From Acidimicrobiales bacterium (lineage in GTDB: Bacteria > Actinomycetota > Acidimicrobiia > Acidimicrobiales > MedAcidi-G1), in contig JAAZXC010000016.1 in the NCBI GenBank assembly GCA_014240365.1, forward strand, positions 1 through 32,623: a stretch of DNA of 32,623 bases. Direction: 5' to 3'. Positions 1 through 8,963 of the stretch are shown here, piece after piece. A model generated the notes under the pieces. It ran no database searches, was not told the origin of the DNA, and saw nothing but the letters and a program-made list of their open reading frames with translations. The position numbers and the translations under genes are program-made. Each line of letters begins with the position of its first letter. Within the stretch, counting starts at the first letter, position 1.

Positions 1-147
1 GAGGCCCTGGTGCTGGTAGGCGTGGACGACCTTGACGAGACGGCCATGGAGTTCACCATCGGAACCCTCCTCAAGTACCGCGAGGACCAGGACCGCCTGC
101 GGTCCCGTGGCTTCGGTGAGGTGGTTGGTCTGCTGCGCGAGGCCTGA
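1..147 (+). CDS. C-terminal fragment of a CoxD/MoxR-like AAA+ ATPase (partial)
   Basis: The open frame runs from base 1 to a TGA at 145-147 and gives 48 residues with no start in the window. The fragment contains a LKYREDQDRLR-type segment. I recall similar C-terminal ends in CoxD/MoxR ATPases of CO-dehydrogenase clusters, but the fragment is too short to prove the family. The main support is context: the next gene, only 3 bases downstream, is a CoxE-like VWA protein, and MoxR ATPases and VWA proteins are usually co-encoded as a chaperone pair that matures metalloenzymes. The frame is sound; the function is inference. Confidence 0.5.
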   Translation, partial: EALVLVGVDDLDETAMEFTIGTLLKYREDQDRLRSRGFGEVVGLLREA

Positions 148-150
148 GCG

Positions 151-1365
151 GTGGCCGTTGAGGTTCGGCTCACCCTGGACCGCCACCTAGTCCGCTTCGT
201 CGACGAGCTCCGTCGGGCCGGGTTGGACGTTCCCCCCGGATGCACCCTGGAGTTCGGGCGGGCCGTGGCCGAGGTCGGTGCCACCACCCGGTCCGGCGTC
301 TACTGGTCGGGCCGTGCGACCCTGGTGAGGCGCCCAGAGGACGTCGACACCTATGACGAGGCATTCGAGCGCCACTGGATGAGCTCAGCCGCCGGCTCCG
401 TTGCGGTCGCCGAGCAGCCCACGATCACGCTCCTCCTGGATGTCCCCGAGGATGCCGCGGTGCCAGATGCCGACGACGGCGCCTCGGACGGAGACGGTGA
501 CCACATCAGCGTCAGGTGGTCGCGTACCGAGGTGCTGGCATCTCGGGATTTCGCCGACTGCACCGCCGACGAGCTCGCCGAGCTGCACGACCTGATGGGC
601 GGGCTACGACTCTTCGGCGCCACCCGCAGGTGCAGGCGTCTCCGCCCGGCGCATCACCGTGGCCGACCCGATCTGCGCCGGACGGTCAGGGCCGCACTCA
701 GGACCGGCGGTGAACCGATCCACCGGGCCTTCTCCGAACCGGGGGTTCGCCCCCGGCGCCTTGTCCTGCTGCTGGATGTGAGCGGTTCAATGGAGCCCTA
801 TGCCCGGGCCCTCATCCGGTTCCTGCATGCCGCAATGGTCGGGCGTCGTGATGTGGAGGCCTTTGCCCTGGGGACCCGCCTGACCCGCCTGACCCGCGAG
901 CTCTCCACCCGCGATCCGGATGCCGCCCTGGCTCGGGCCGCCGTGGCCGTCACCGACTGGTCCGGGGGAACCCGGCTGGGCGACGGGCTGCGGGTGTTCA
1001 ACGACAAGTGGGGCGTTCCGGGAATGGCCCGTGGTGCCACTGTGGTGATCCTCTCCGATGGCTGGGACAGGGGAGAGCCGTCCGTCATGGAGGAGCAGAT
1101 GGGTCGCCTGCACCGCGTTGCCCATCAGGTCGTGTGGGTGAACCCGCTGAAGGCCTCGCCCGGCTACGCACCGATCGCCCGCGGCATGGCTGCAGCCCTG
1201 CCGTATGTGGACCGGTTCGTGGAGGGGCACTCGTTGGACTCCCTGCGGAGCCTGGTGGCGGTCCTGGCCGACCGGGTGGAGCCGGCTGGTTCAGCCGGTG
1301 TTGCGCATCCCGGCGGCGATTCCGTTGATGGTGAGCAGGAGTCCCCGCTGCAGTTCCTCGTCTGA
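151..1365 (+). CDS. coxE: CoxE-like VWA-domain protein (Mo-hydroxylase maturation)
   Basis: This 404-residue protein starts at GTG, 3 bases after the preceding gene. The C-terminal half is a von Willebrand A domain with a complete metal-ion-dependent adhesion site: D209-x-S211-x-S213 (DVSGS), T274 in the GGTRLGDG segment and D303 in LSDG. Architecture and length fit the CoxE family (VWA domain containing CoxE-like), which works with a MoxR/CoxD ATPase in inserting or maturing the active site of aerobic CO dehydrogenase and related molybdenum hydroxylases. The structural subunits are not in the window. XdhC, MobA-like and CoxG-like genes follow at 7245-9625, after an intervening serine-cycle block. 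The last 25 codons (1291-1365) lie antisense to the 3' end of ppc and look like a read-through tail. Confidence 0.82.
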   Translation: MAVEVRLTLDRHLVRFVDELRRAGLDVPPGCTLEFGRAVAEVGATTRSGVYWSGRATLVRRPEDVDTYDEAFERHWMSSAAGSVAVAEQPTITLLLDVPEDAAVPDADDGASDGDGDHISVRWSRTEVLASRDFADCTADELAELHDLMGGLRLFGATRRCRRLRPAHHRGRPDLRRTVRAALRTGGEPIHRAFSEPGVRPRRLVLLLDVSGSMEPYARALIRFLHAAMVGRRDVEAFALGTRLTRLTRELSTRDPDAALARAAVAVTDWSGGTRLGDGLRVFNDKWGVPGMARGATVVILSDGWDRGEPSVMEEQMGRLHRVAHQVVWVNPLKASPGYAPIARGMAAALPYVDRFVEGHSLDSLRSLVAVLADRVEPAGSAGVAHPGGDSVDGEQESPLQFLV

Positions 1366-4020
1366 GGTCCCGCTGCGTGACCGCTGCAGCATTTCCACCT
1401 GGAGCACGTTGAGGGGGTCCAGGTAGGCGTCGCGCACGGCCAGCGTCCGGCGCAGCATGGGCTTTTCGGCGAGGAGGTCGGTGCCCGTGATGGCCCGGAT
1501 CTCGGCCTCGGTCCGGTTGTATTCGTCCTCGACGGCATCGAAGAGGTGGTGCAGCGACGGGTCCACCAGGCGTTCCACGTAGTGGCGCGCTATGGACAGG
1601 TCGGTCTTGGTGAGGGTCATCTCCACGTTCGACACGAATGTCCGGAAGAACTGCCAGTCCCGGTACATGAGCTTCAGCTCGTCGCCGAGGCCAGCGGCCC
1701 TACAGGCGGCGATGCCGCTGCCGGCTCCGTACCAGCCGGGAATGATCTGGCGGGACTGCGTCCAGCCGAACACCCACGGGATGGCCCGCAGGTCCGAGAT
1801 GCCGGTGGTTGCCCCGCGCCGCCGCGCCGGTCGTGAACCGATGTTCATCTCGCCCAGTTCCTCGACCGGCGTCGACGTGGTGAAGTAGTCGACCAGGCCG
1901 GGTGTCTCGACGAAGCGCCGGTAGGACGCGTATGCGTCGTCGGCCATGTCGTCCATGATCGAGTACCACCGTGTGATGGTCTCCTCGTCGTGCCTGGGAG
2001 CGCGGTGGACGAGGGATGCCTCGAGGAGGGCCGTGAATGCCAGGTCCAGATTCCGGCGGGCGATGTCGGGGTGGCCGTACTTGTCGGCAATTACCTCGCC
2101 CTGCTCGGTGAACTTCACCTCGCCGTCCAACACGCCGTTGGGCTGGCTGAGGATCGAGGCGTGGGTGGGGCCGCCACCCCTGCCAATGGTGCCGCCGCGC
2201 CCGTGGAATACCCGGATTGGGATGCCTGTCTCGTCGGAGATATCCCGGATGGCCCTCAGGGCCTTGTGGATCTCCCACTGCGATGTGGTGATGCCACCGT
2301 CCTTGTTGGAGTCCGAGTAGCCGACCATGACCTCCTGGGTGCCGCCGCGCAGGTCCACGATCCGCCGGTAGGGATCGACGGCGAACAGTGCCCTGAGGGT
2401 CGGGCCGATTGAGCGCAGGTCGTCGATCGTCTCGAACAGAGGGACGAACCCGATGCGGGCAGTGTCATGGGCGAGGTCTATGAGGCCCACCTCGCGGGCC
2501 AGCACCACCGGGGCGAGGATGTCCTGGACACCCTGCGTCATGGAGATCACGTAGCTCTCGATGACCTCGTCGCCATCGCGGTCCATGATCGTCCGCAGCA
2601 TCCGGAAGAGTGCGAGGGCACCGGCGTCGTCGGACGTGCCCGGAGGTGCAAGGGGTCGCCTGCTTTCCAGCTCGGCGGCAAGGAGGGTGGCCCGCTGTTC
2701 TGCCGACGTGCCGGCGTAGTCGAAGTCGTTTGCCGCGAACAGCGTGGTCAGGGCATCGTGGTGGCGGTCGGAATGCTCCCGGACGTCCATGGTCGCAATG
2801 TGGAAGCCGATCATCCTCAGGATCCGACGGACCCGCGAGACAATGCCGTCCGCCAGGAGGCCCCCGCCATTGGAGCGCAGCGACTCCTCGATCACGGCCA
2901 GGTCGGCGTCCAGGTCGGCGGGCGAGCGGTAGCCCCTGCGGCTGGTGTCGCCGTCGGAGGTGGCGGCGAGGCGCCTGCGGATGGCTTCGCAGCGGATCCG
3001 GTAGGGCTCCGACCAGTCGACGCGCCCTGCTATGTCCTTGAGGGCCCTGCGGTCCGCTTCTACCGCTTCGCGCAGTTCGTCGGACACGTCGTGCACCCGG
3101 GTGCTGACGCTCAATTCGTGGCCCATGGCAACGACCTCGGCGAGGAGTATCTCCAGGGCGTGCCTGCGTTGCAGTCCGAGAACCTGGTCGGTGGTCTCCG
3201 GCGAGACGTTGGGGTTGCCATCGCGATCGCCGCCCACCCAGGTTCCGAAGCTGATCGGGACGCGGTCGTCGGGGAGCTGCTGTCCGATGGAGCGGAGGGC
3301 CGTCTGCATCTCGTCGAGGAGTTCGGGAACGGCGTCGCGGACCGTCTGGCCGAGGTAGTAGAGGACGGAGCGGGCCTCGTCGAGCGGTTCCGGTCGCGCG
3401 TGGCGGAGTTCGTCGGTCTGCCAGATTGCTTCGATGATCTCTTCGACGCGGCGGTCGATCCGCTGTATCTCGGCTTCGGTCCGACGGCTGTCAAGGCGTT
3501 GCTCGATGAGCCCGCTGACCTGGGCCAACTTGTCCAGGATGGCCCTTCGGGAGGCCTCGGTGGGATGCGCGGTGAACACCGGCCGGAGTTCGGCACGACC
3601 GACCAGTTCGCCGATGTCGGTCGGGGAGATGCCCGACTCCACGAGGGACCGGACCGTCTCGTCGAACTGGTTGGCTGAGTTCGGCGAGCCGCTGTTCAGG
3701 TCCTCGATCCGGTGTACCTGCTCGGCGACGTTGGCCAGGTGGAAGTACACGGTGAATGCCCGGATGAGGAGGATGGCGTGGGAGACGTCCGTGTCGTCGA
3801 AGAGGTCGTGGAGCTCGGTGGCGACGTCCCGATTGGAGCCGGGTTCGCGGAGGTGTCGTGTCAGGGTCCGGGTTCGCTCCACGGCTTCGAGGAGTTCTTC
3901 GCCGTGCTGGCGCACGAGCGTGTCGCCCAACTGGTTCCCGAGGCGCCTGATGTCGGCGCGCAGCGCTGCGTCGGTTGGCTCGGGTCCGCGACCGGGAGTG
4001 ACGGAGGTCACTGATGGCAT
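1291..4020 (-). CDS. ppc: phosphoenolpyruvate carboxylase
   Basis: This 909-residue protein has the usual length for bacterial PEP carboxylase, which carboxylates PEP with bicarbonate to give oxaloacetate. Diagnostic motifs are all present: VFTAHPTE at residues 148-155 with catalytic His152, VGGDRDGNP around 262-270, GYSDSNKDGG at 567-576, the mobile-loop FHGRGGTIGRGGGP at 605-618, and the typical C-terminal end NTG. The ATG at 4018-4020 is preceded by an AGGTAGG-like ribosome site. It is divergent from mclA-mtkAB, with 176 bases between. In serine-cycle methylotrophs ppc supplies the oxaloacetate that becomes malate for MtkAB, so this position suggests the same job. Its 3' end overlaps coxE by 75 bases. 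Confidence 0.97.
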   Translation of the reverse strand: MPSVTSVTPGRGPEPTDAALRADIRRLGNQLGDTLVRQHGEELLEAVERTRTLTRHLREPGSNRDVATELHDLFDDTDVSHAILLIRAFTVYFHLANVAEQVHRIEDLNSGSPNSANQFDETVRSLVESGISPTDIGELVGRAELRPVFTAHPTEASRRAILDKLAQVSGLIEQRLDSRRTEAEIQRIDRRVEEIIEAIWQTDELRHARPEPLDEARSVLYYLGQTVRDAVPELLDEMQTALRSIGQQLPDDRVPISFGTWVGGDRDGNPNVSPETTDQVLGLQRRHALEILLAEVVAMGHELSVSTRVHDVSDELREAVEADRRALKDIAGRVDWSEPYRIRCEAIRRRLAATSDGDTSRRGYRSPADLDADLAVIEESLRSNGGGLLADGIVSRVRRILRMIGFHIATMDVREHSDRHHDALTTLFAANDFDYAGTSAEQRATLLAAELESRRPLAPPGTSDDAGALALFRMLRTIMDRDGDEVIESYVISMTQGVQDILAPVVLAREVGLIDLAHDTARIGFVPLFETIDDLRSIGPTLRALFAVDPYRRIVDLRGGTQEVMVGYSDSNKDGGITTSQWEIHKALRAIRDISDETGIPIRVFHGRGGTIGRGGGPTHASILSQPNGVLDGEVKFTEQGEVIADKYGHPDIARRNLDLAFTALLEASLVHRAPRHDEETITRWYSIMDDMADDAYASYRRFVETPGLVDYFTTSTPVEELGEMNIGSRPARRRGATTGISDLRAIPWVFGWTQSRQIIPGWYGAGSGIAACRAAGLGDELKLMYRDWQFFRTFVSNVEMTLTKTDLSIARHYVERLVDPSLHHLFDAVEDEYNRTEAEIRAITGTDLLAEKPMLRRTLAVRDAYLDPLNVLQVEMLQRSRSGTSDEELQRGLLLTINGIAAGMRNTG

Positions 4021-4061
4021 GCCGAAAACCTACCTGAAATCATCCTTGTGGTTCCACCTAC

Positions 4062-4090
4062 TTGAATCGTAGGAAAGATTGGTGCAGAAT
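4062..4090 (+). promoter_or_regulatory. candidate sigma-70-type promoter for mclA-mtkAB
   Basis: TTGAAT at 4062-4067 and CAGAAT at 4085-4090 are separated by exactly 17 bases and each match four of six consensus positions. They lie about 107 bases upstream of the mclA start, in the 176-base gap between the divergent ppc and mclA genes. This region is also noticeably more AT-rich than its surroundings. Position and spacing are seen; promoter activity is inference. Confidence 0.35.
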
Positions 4091-4196
4091 GGCCGCAATT
4101 GCAGGGGGTGTCCGGCCGTGGGGTGGCGTTCGGACCATATCTGGTGGACCGGTACACCTCTCCGCACGATTGCACCATTTCTTCATCGGAGCGACC

Positions 4197-5135
4197 ATGA
4201 GCCACACCCGATACGCCCCCGCCCGCCAGCGACTGCAGCGCAGCGAGCTCGCCGTTCCCGGTTCCAACCCGGCCCTTTTCGCCAAGGCAGCGGCCTCGGA
4301 CGTTGACTACGTATTCCTGGATCTTGAGGACGCAGTTGCTCCCGGCGACAAGGAGCAGGCCCGCCGCAACGTGATCGAAGGCCTCCGCGACATCGACTGG
4401 CGGGGACTCGGCAAGACCGTCTCGGTGCGGATAAACGGCATCGACACCCACTACATGTACCGCGACGTCGTGGACGTCGTGGAGCAGGCCGGCGAGCATC
4501 TCGACACCATCCTCATCCCGAAGGTGGGCGTGCCCGCCGACGTCTACATGGTCGACGCCATGGTCTCCCAGATCGAAGAGGCCATGGGCCTCACGAATCC
4601 GATCGGCATCGAGGTGCTGATCGAGACAACGCTGGGGATGGCCAACGTGGAGGCCATCGCCACCTCCAGTCCACGCCTGGAGGCCATGCACTTCGGTGTC
4701 GCCGACTATGCGGCGAGTTGCCGGGCACGGACCACCAACATCGGCGGCCTGAACCCCGACTACCCGGGCGACCAGTGGCACGAGGGCCTGTCCCGGATGC
4801 TGGTGGCCTGCCGGGCCTACGGCATCCGACCCATCGACGGACCCTTCGGCGACTTCAACGACCCCGACGGGTACATGGACGGTGCCCGAAGGGCCGCAGC
4901 ACTCGGCTACGAGGGCAAGTGGGCCATCCATCCGGCCCAGATCGGGTTGGCCAACGACGTCTTCTCGCCACCGGCCGATGAGGTCGACCGGGCACATCGC
5001 ATCCTCGCCGCCCTCGCAGAGGCTGCAGGTGAGGGTAGGGGCGCAGCCCAACTGGAGGGCCGCATGATCGATGCGGCGTCGGCTCGCATGGCCGAGAACG
5101 TCGTGGCCCAGGCCGCAGCCATCCAGAACAAGTAG
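4197..5135 (+). CDS. mclA: L-malyl-CoA lyase (HpcH/HpaI / citrate-lyase beta family)
   Basis: This 312-residue TIM-barrel lyase would cleave (S)-malyl-CoA to acetyl-CoA and glyoxylate, reversibly. It shows FLDLEDAV at about 40-47, the VRING segment around 77-81 with CoA-binding Arg78, IPKVG near 107-111, and the two acidic Mg ligands of the family, E143 (VLIE) and D170 (FGVADY). These sit two residues off the E141/D168 numbering I recall for characterised bacterial malyl-CoA lyases. I chose ATG 4197 because GGAG lies five bases upstream; a TTG-started frame from 4062 lacks support. Beta-methylmalyl-CoA or citramalyl-CoA could also be substrates. The following mtkA-mtkB pair, which makes malyl-CoA, argues strongly for malyl-CoA lyase. 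mtkA starts 26 bases downstream. Confidence 0.93.
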   Translation: MSHTRYAPARQRLQRSELAVPGSNPALFAKAAASDVDYVFLDLEDAVAPGDKEQARRNVIEGLRDIDWRGLGKTVSVRINGIDTHYMYRDVVDVVEQAGEHLDTILIPKVGVPADVYMVDAMVSQIEEAMGLTNPIGIEVLIETTLGMANVEAIATSSPRLEAMHFGVADYAASCRARTTNIGGLNPDYPGDQWHEGLSRMLVACRAYGIRPIDGPFGDFNDPDGYMDGARRAAALGYEGKWAIHPAQIGLANDVFSPPADEVDRAHRILAALAEAAGEGRGAAQLEGRMIDAASARMAENVVAQAAAIQNK

Positions 5136-5161
5136 TCGAGAAGGGAACGGAGACCAGAGCC

Positions 5162-6334
5162 ATGGATATCCACGAATACCAGGCAAAGGCCCTGCTCGAG
5201 GGATACGGGGTGCCGATCGCCGCCGGTGGTCTCGCCTACAGCCCTGAGCAGGCCGCATACCGGGCCAAGGAGATCGGCGGCGACAAGTGGGTCGTGAAGG
5301 CCCAGATCCATTCGGGGGCCCGCGGCAAGGCCGGCGTAATACGGATCTGTGATGACGAGAACGAGGTGTGGGAGGCCGCAGACGCCCTCCTGGGTTGTCG
5401 TCTGGTGACTGACCAGACTGGTCCCGGTGGCAAGGGCGTCTACCGCCTCTACATCGAACCGGTGGTCGCCTTCGAGCGTGAGCTCTACATGTCAATGGTG
5501 CTGGATCGTCAGTCCGAACGCATCGTGCTGGTCATGTCGGGTTCCGGTGGCATGGAGATTGAGGAACTGGCCGAGACCGATCCCAACGCCATCATCCGGG
5601 TCATGATCGAGCCGGCCGTCGGACTCCAGGGATTCCAGGCCCGCGGTGCGGCCTTCGCCTGTGGCCTTGACCCCGCACTCATCTCCCAGGCCGAAAACCT
5701 CCTGCTGGGGGCCTACAGGGCCTTCAGGGAGATGGACGCCACGATGCTCGAGATCAACCCACTGGTCGTCACGGTGGAGGGTCGCCTGCTGGCGCTCGAC
5801 GCCAAGATGAGCTTCGACGACAACGCCCTGTTCCGCCACCAGGACGTCTCCGAACTGCGGGACAAGTCCCAGGAGGACCCCCGCGAGATGAACGCAGCGG
5901 ACCGGGGTCTCAGCTATGTCGGCCTTGGGGGAAACATCGGCTGCATCATCAACGGTGCGGGACTGGCCATGGCCACCATGGACATGATCCAACTTGCCGG
6001 CGGCGAGCCGGCCAACTTCCTGGACATCGGAGGTGGCGCATCGCCTGACCGGGTGTCGAAGGCATTCAAGCTCGTGCTCTCGGACGACAGGGTCGAGGCG
6101 ATCCTGGTCAACATCTTCGCCGGCATCAACCGGTGCGACTGGGTTGCCGAGGGGGTCGTCAAGGCGATGAACGAACTGGACGTGAAGGTACCGGTGGTGG
6201 TCAGGCTGGCCGGCACCAACGTGGAGGAGGGGCATCGCATCCTCGCTGACAGCGACGTGGACCTGATCACGGCCGACACGCTGGCTGAGGCCGGCGAGCG
6301 AGCCGTGGCAGCCGTTTCATGGGAGGCCAACTAG
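5162..6334 (+). CDS. mtkA: malate-CoA ligase (malate thiokinase) beta subunit
   Basis: This 390-residue ATP-grasp protein begins MDIHEYQAK and carries [12 protein letters not shown] at about 47-58, [10 protein letters not shown] in the metal-binding region and [19 protein letters not shown] in the ligase-CoA domain. The overall sequence resembles Methylobacterium MtkA, as remembered, more than succinyl-CoA synthetase SucC. The segments [16 protein letters not shown] and [16 protein letters not shown] are shared with both families. With MtkB it converts malate, CoA and ATP to malyl-CoA, ADP and phosphate. GGAG at 5149-5152 lies nine bases before the ATG. It sits in an operon mclA-mtkA-mtkB. 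Neighbourhood rather than a single residue rules out SucC. Confidence 0.92.
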   Translation: MDIHEYQAKALLEGYGVPIAAGGLAYSPEQAAYRAKEIGGDKWVVKAQIHSGARGKAGVIRICDDENEVWEAADALLGCRLVTDQTGPGGKGVYRLYIEPVVAFERELYMSMVLDRQSERIVLVMSGSGGMEIEELAETDPNAIIRVMIEPAVGLQGFQARGAAFACGLDPALISQAENLLLGAYRAFREMDATMLEINPLVVTVEGRLLALDAKMSFDDNALFRHQDVSELRDKSQEDPREMNAADRGLSYVGLGGNIGCIINGAGLAMATMDMIQLAGGEPANFLDIGGGASPDRVSKAFKLVLSDDRVEAILVNIFAGINRCDWVAEGVVKAMNELDVKVPVVVRLAGTNVEEGHRILADSDVDLITADTLAEAGERAVAAVSWEAN

Positions 6335-6336
6335 TC

Positions 6337-7215
6337 ATGAGCATCATCGTCAACGAGAAGACCCCGGTCATCGTCCAGGGTTTCACAGGGCGTATGGGCA
6401 CGTTCCACGCCGAGGAGATGATCGGTTACGGCACGAACCTGGTCGGCGGCATTGCCCCGGGCAAGGGCGGTAGCGAACACCTGGGGCTCCCGGTGTTCGA
6501 CACGGTGAAGGACGCCGTGACAGAGACCGGTGCCGAAGCCAGCATCGTGTTCGTTCCGCCGCCGTTCGCCGCTGACGCCATCATGGAGGCGGCCGACGCC
6601 GGCATCCGGCACTGCGTGTGCATCACCGACGGCATCCCCGCGCAGGACATGATGAAGGTCAAGCGCTACATGCGGACCAAGCGGGTCGAGAAGCGAATGA
6701 CTCTGCTGGGCCCGAACTGTGCCGGCGTCATCAGTCCCGGCAAGGCCCTCCTGGGCATCATGCCCGGCCACATCTACGCCGAGGGTCCGGTCGGCATCAT
6801 CGGCCGATCCGGGACGCTCGGCTACGAGGCCGCCTCCCAGCTCAAGGCTGTTGGCATCTGCGTCAGCACCAGCGTCGGGATCGGCGGCGATCCGATCAAC
6901 GGCAGTTCCTTCACCGACCACCTGAAGGCCTTCGAGCAGGACCCTGACACCAGCCTTGTCGTCGTCATCGGCGAGATCGGTGGCCCGCAGGAGGCCGAGG
7001 CTGCGGCATACGCACGCGACCACATGCACAAGAAGGTCGTGGCCTACATAGCGGGCCTCTCGGCCCCCAAGGGTCGGACCATGGGCCACGCCGGAGCCAT
7101 CGTGACGGGCGTCGGTGAGTCGGCAGCCGAGAAGATCCAGATCATGCGGGACTGCGGTGTGACCGTGGTCGAGCGGCCGTCGGACTTCGGCACAGTCATC
7201 TCCAAGCTCCTCTAG
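6337..7215 (+). CDS. mtkB: malate-CoA ligase (malate thiokinase) alpha subunit
   Basis: This 292-residue protein has an N-terminal CoA-binding Rossmann domain (VIVQGFTGRMGTFHA) and a C-terminal ligase domain. The phosphohistidine is His251 in MGHAGAIV, matching the active-site histidine of the succinyl-CoA synthetase alpha family. DGIPAQDMMKVKRY and SVGIGGDPINGSSF are typical of MtkB/SucD. ATG 6337 lies two bases after the mtkA stop and is preceded by GGGAGG at 6320-6325. An upstream in-frame ATG at 6319 falls inside mtkA and is less likely. It completes the malyl-CoA synthesising enzyme, and the genes are evidently co-transcribed and translationally coupled. Confidence 0.93.
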   Translation: MSIIVNEKTPVIVQGFTGRMGTFHAEEMIGYGTNLVGGIAPGKGGSEHLGLPVFDTVKDAVTETGAEASIVFVPPPFAADAIMEAADAGIRHCVCITDGIPAQDMMKVKRYMRTKRVEKRMTLLGPNCAGVISPGKALLGIMPGHIYAEGPVGIIGRSGTLGYEAASQLKAVGICVSTSVGIGGDPINGSSFTDHLKAFEQDPDTSLVVVIGEIGGPQEAEAAAYARDHMHKKVVAYIAGLSAPKGRTMGHAGAIVTGVGESAAEKIQIMRDCGVTVVERPSDFGTVISKLL

Positions 7216-7244
7216 AGCAGCGGGCGGCCCCTAGCCTGAGGCCG

Positions 7245-7559
7245 ATGCGGGAGATCCTGAAAGACCTCGAGCGCTGGCGCCGCCAGGGGCAGCGTGTTGC
7301 GATAGCGCGCGTGGTGGACCTGGAGGGTTCCGGGCCCCGTCTCCCGGGTGCATCGATGGCCGTCACCGAGGACGGCCAGGTGGCCGGCTCGGTTTCCGGA
7401 GGCTGTGTCGAGGGGGCCGTGGTCGTGGAGGCCCTCGACGTGCTCGCCACGGGCGACAGGCGCATGATGACGTTCGGCTACAGCGATGACGAGGCGTTCG
7501 CCGTGGGCCTGACGTGTGGTGGCACCATCCACCTCTTCATCGAACCGCTGGACTGGTAG
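7245..7559 (+). CDS. XdhC/CoxI N-domain protein (Mo-hydroxylase maturation)
   Basis: This 104-residue protein contains only the XdhC_CoxI domain: the DLEGSGPRLPGASMAV segment, the VAGSVSGGCVEGAVV motif around residues 45-60 and LTCGGTIHLFIEPL at the end. Proteins of this family bind molybdenum cofactor and help its sulfuration and insertion into xanthine or CO dehydrogenase-type enzymes. In many actinobacteria the small domain and the Rossmann-bearing XdhC are separate adjacent genes, as here with a 15-base gap, so this is not a broken gene. It begins a maturation operon running to coxG at 9625. Confidence 0.88.
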   Translation: MREILKDLERWRRQGQRVAIARVVDLEGSGPRLPGASMAVTEDGQVAGSVSGGCVEGAVVVEALDVLATGDRRMMTFGYSDDEAFAVGLTCGGTIHLFIEPLDW

Positions 7560-7574
7560 CCGGGGACCAGGCCC

Positions 7575-8378
7575 TTGTCCGAGACCCCGATCTTCGACCG
7601 TCTGGCGGCACTGCTGCGCGATGAGGTCCCTGTGGCGCTGGCCACGGTTCTGGATGGCCCGCGTGCCGGCGCCAAGCTCATGGTCCATCGCCCAGCGGTC
7701 GACGAGGTGCAGGTCGAGGGCACCCTCGGCAACAACGACCTGGACCGGGTCGTGGCACGGGACGCCCTGGGCGAGCTGGCCGCCGGCCGTAGCGGCCTCC
7801 GGCACTACGGCGATCACGGCGAGGCCCGCGAGGAGTCCCTGCGGGTGTTCATAGAGGCCTTCGCCGCCCCGCCCAGGATGCTCCTCTTCGGTGCGGTCGA
7901 CTTCACCCTCGCCCTGGTCCGGGTTGCCAAGGTGCTGGGCTACCGGGTGACGGTGTGCGATGCCCGCGAGGTCTTCGCCACCACCCAGCGGTTCCCCCTC
8001 GCCGACGAGGTCGTCGTGGACTGGCCGGATCGCCTGCTGGCCGAGGTCGGGCCGGACCTGCGGCGCCGTGACGCCATCTGTGTGCTGACCCATGACGTCA
8101 AGTTCGATGTGCCGGCCATCGTGGCGGCCCTGCGGACGTCGGTCGGCTACATCGGCGTCATGGGATCCCGGCGAACGCACGAGGACCGCATCGGGCGCCT
8201 CGCCGACGTCGGGGTGACCGGGGCTGAGATGGCTCGACTGCGTTCGCCCATCGGGCTCGACATCGGCGCACGTACTCCGGAGGAGACCGCCATCTCGGTC
8301 ATGTCGGAGATCATCGCCCTGCGAACCGGTCGTTCGGCGCGGGCGCTTTCGGACACCGACGGTCCGATCCACGACTGA
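7575..8378 (+). CDS. XdhC/CoxF family protein with Rossmann domain
   Basis: This 267-residue protein starts at TTG, as no ATG or GTG in frame fits the N-terminus. Residues 1-90 form an XdhC_CoxI-like domain and roughly 100-245 a Rossmann domain. The nucleotide-binding loop reads LLFGAVDFTLALV, lacking the GxGxxG seen in canonical XdhC. I recall this variant in CoxF-like actinobacterial members. YIGVMGSRRTHEDR and IGLDIGARTPEETAISVMSEI are strongly typical of XdhC. The likely role is molybdenum-cofactor handling during maturation of a Mo hydroxylase encoded elsewhere. It is followed nine bases later by a MobA-like gene. Confidence 0.88.
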   Translation: MSETPIFDRLAALLRDEVPVALATVLDGPRAGAKLMVHRPAVDEVQVEGTLGNNDLDRVVARDALGELAAGRSGLRHYGDHGEAREESLRVFIEAFAAPPRMLLFGAVDFTLALVRVAKVLGYRVTVCDAREVFATTQRFPLADEVVVDWPDRLLAEVGPDLRRRDAICVLTHDVKFDVPAIVAALRTSVGYIGVMGSRRTHEDRIGRLADVGVTGAEMARLRSPIGLDIGARTPEETAISVMSEIIALRTGRSARALSDTDGPIHD

Positions 8379-8387
8379 GGGCCGGCC

Positions 8388-8963
8388 ATGACCATCCCCG
8401 GAAGTGGAACGATTGCCGCCGTGGTGCTGGCCGCCGGCGGAGGTAGCCGGTGGACGGGTTCCGGCCACAAGCTCCTGGCGGACCTGGACGGCAGGCCCCT
8501 CGCAGCCCACGCCCTGGAGGCGGCTGCAGTTGCCGGCCTGGACGAGCTGGTGGTGGTGACGGGTGCAGCGGACCTTTCGGCGGTCATACCCCGCGGCGCC
8601 ACCGTCGTGCACAACGGATCCTGGTCCCAAGGTCAGGCCGGCTCCATCCGGTTGGCCGTGGACTATGCCCTCAGTGCCGGGCACGAGGCGATCGTGCTGG
8701 GCCTTGCCGACACTCCGGGCGTACCCGCCGAGGCATGGCGGGCGGTGGCCGTTGCCGAGGGTTCTCTCGTCGTGGCGGTGTTCGACGGTTTGCGCAGGCC
8801 TCCGACCAAGGTCGGGCGGAGGTTCTGGGAGGAACTCCCGGTGTCCGGTGATTCCGGAGCAAGGTCGCTACTGGCGGCGAGGGCGGCCGGCGTGGTGGAA
8901 GTAGCGTGTCGCGGGAACCCGGCAGACATTGACACTGTGGAGGACCTGCAGTTGTGGAACTGA
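8388..8963 (+). CDS. MobA/MocA-like molybdenum cofactor nucleotidyltransferase
   Basis: This 191-residue NTP-transferase-fold protein shows the family start VVLAAGGGSRWTG with AAGGGSRW at 15-22 and Lys28, plus the metal-binding LADTP with D108. Relatives (MocA/MobA-like) attach CMP or GMP to molybdopterin, giving the dinucleotide cofactor used by CO dehydrogenase and xanthine-dehydrogenase-type enzymes. The sequence does not decide between CTP and GTP; the cox-like context favours cytidylylation. The end overlaps the next gene by 10 bases, indicating translational coupling. Confidence 0.85.
   Translation: MTIPGSGTIAAVVLAAGGGSRWTGSGHKLLADLDGRPLAAHALEAAAVAGLDELVVVTGAADLSAVIPRGATVVHNGSWSQGQAGSIRLAVDYALSAGHEAIVLGLADTPGVPAEAWRAVAVAEGSLVVAVFDGLRRPPTKVGRRFWEELPVSGDSGARSLLAARAAGVVEVACRGNPADIDTVEDLQLWN

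Noticed and set aside
2467-3678. 403-residue plus-strand open frame opposite ppc
   Set aside because: Lies entirely within ppc, whose motifs are complete; no start-site signal or domain seen.
4008-5495. 495-residue minus-strand open frame
   Set aside because: It is antisense to mclA and the start of mtkA, has no family motifs, and is His/Gly/Asp-rich as expected of a high-GC shadow frame.
5162-7215. Succinyl-CoA synthetase sucC-sucD
   Set aside because: The operon with malyl-CoA lyase, divergent ppc and overall resemblance to MtkA/MtkB favour malate-CoA ligase, though the families share the catalytic histidine.
7245-8378. A frameshifted single XdhC gene
   Set aside because: The two parts each form a complete domain set and separate adjacent genes are a normal arrangement; the second has its own full N-terminal region.
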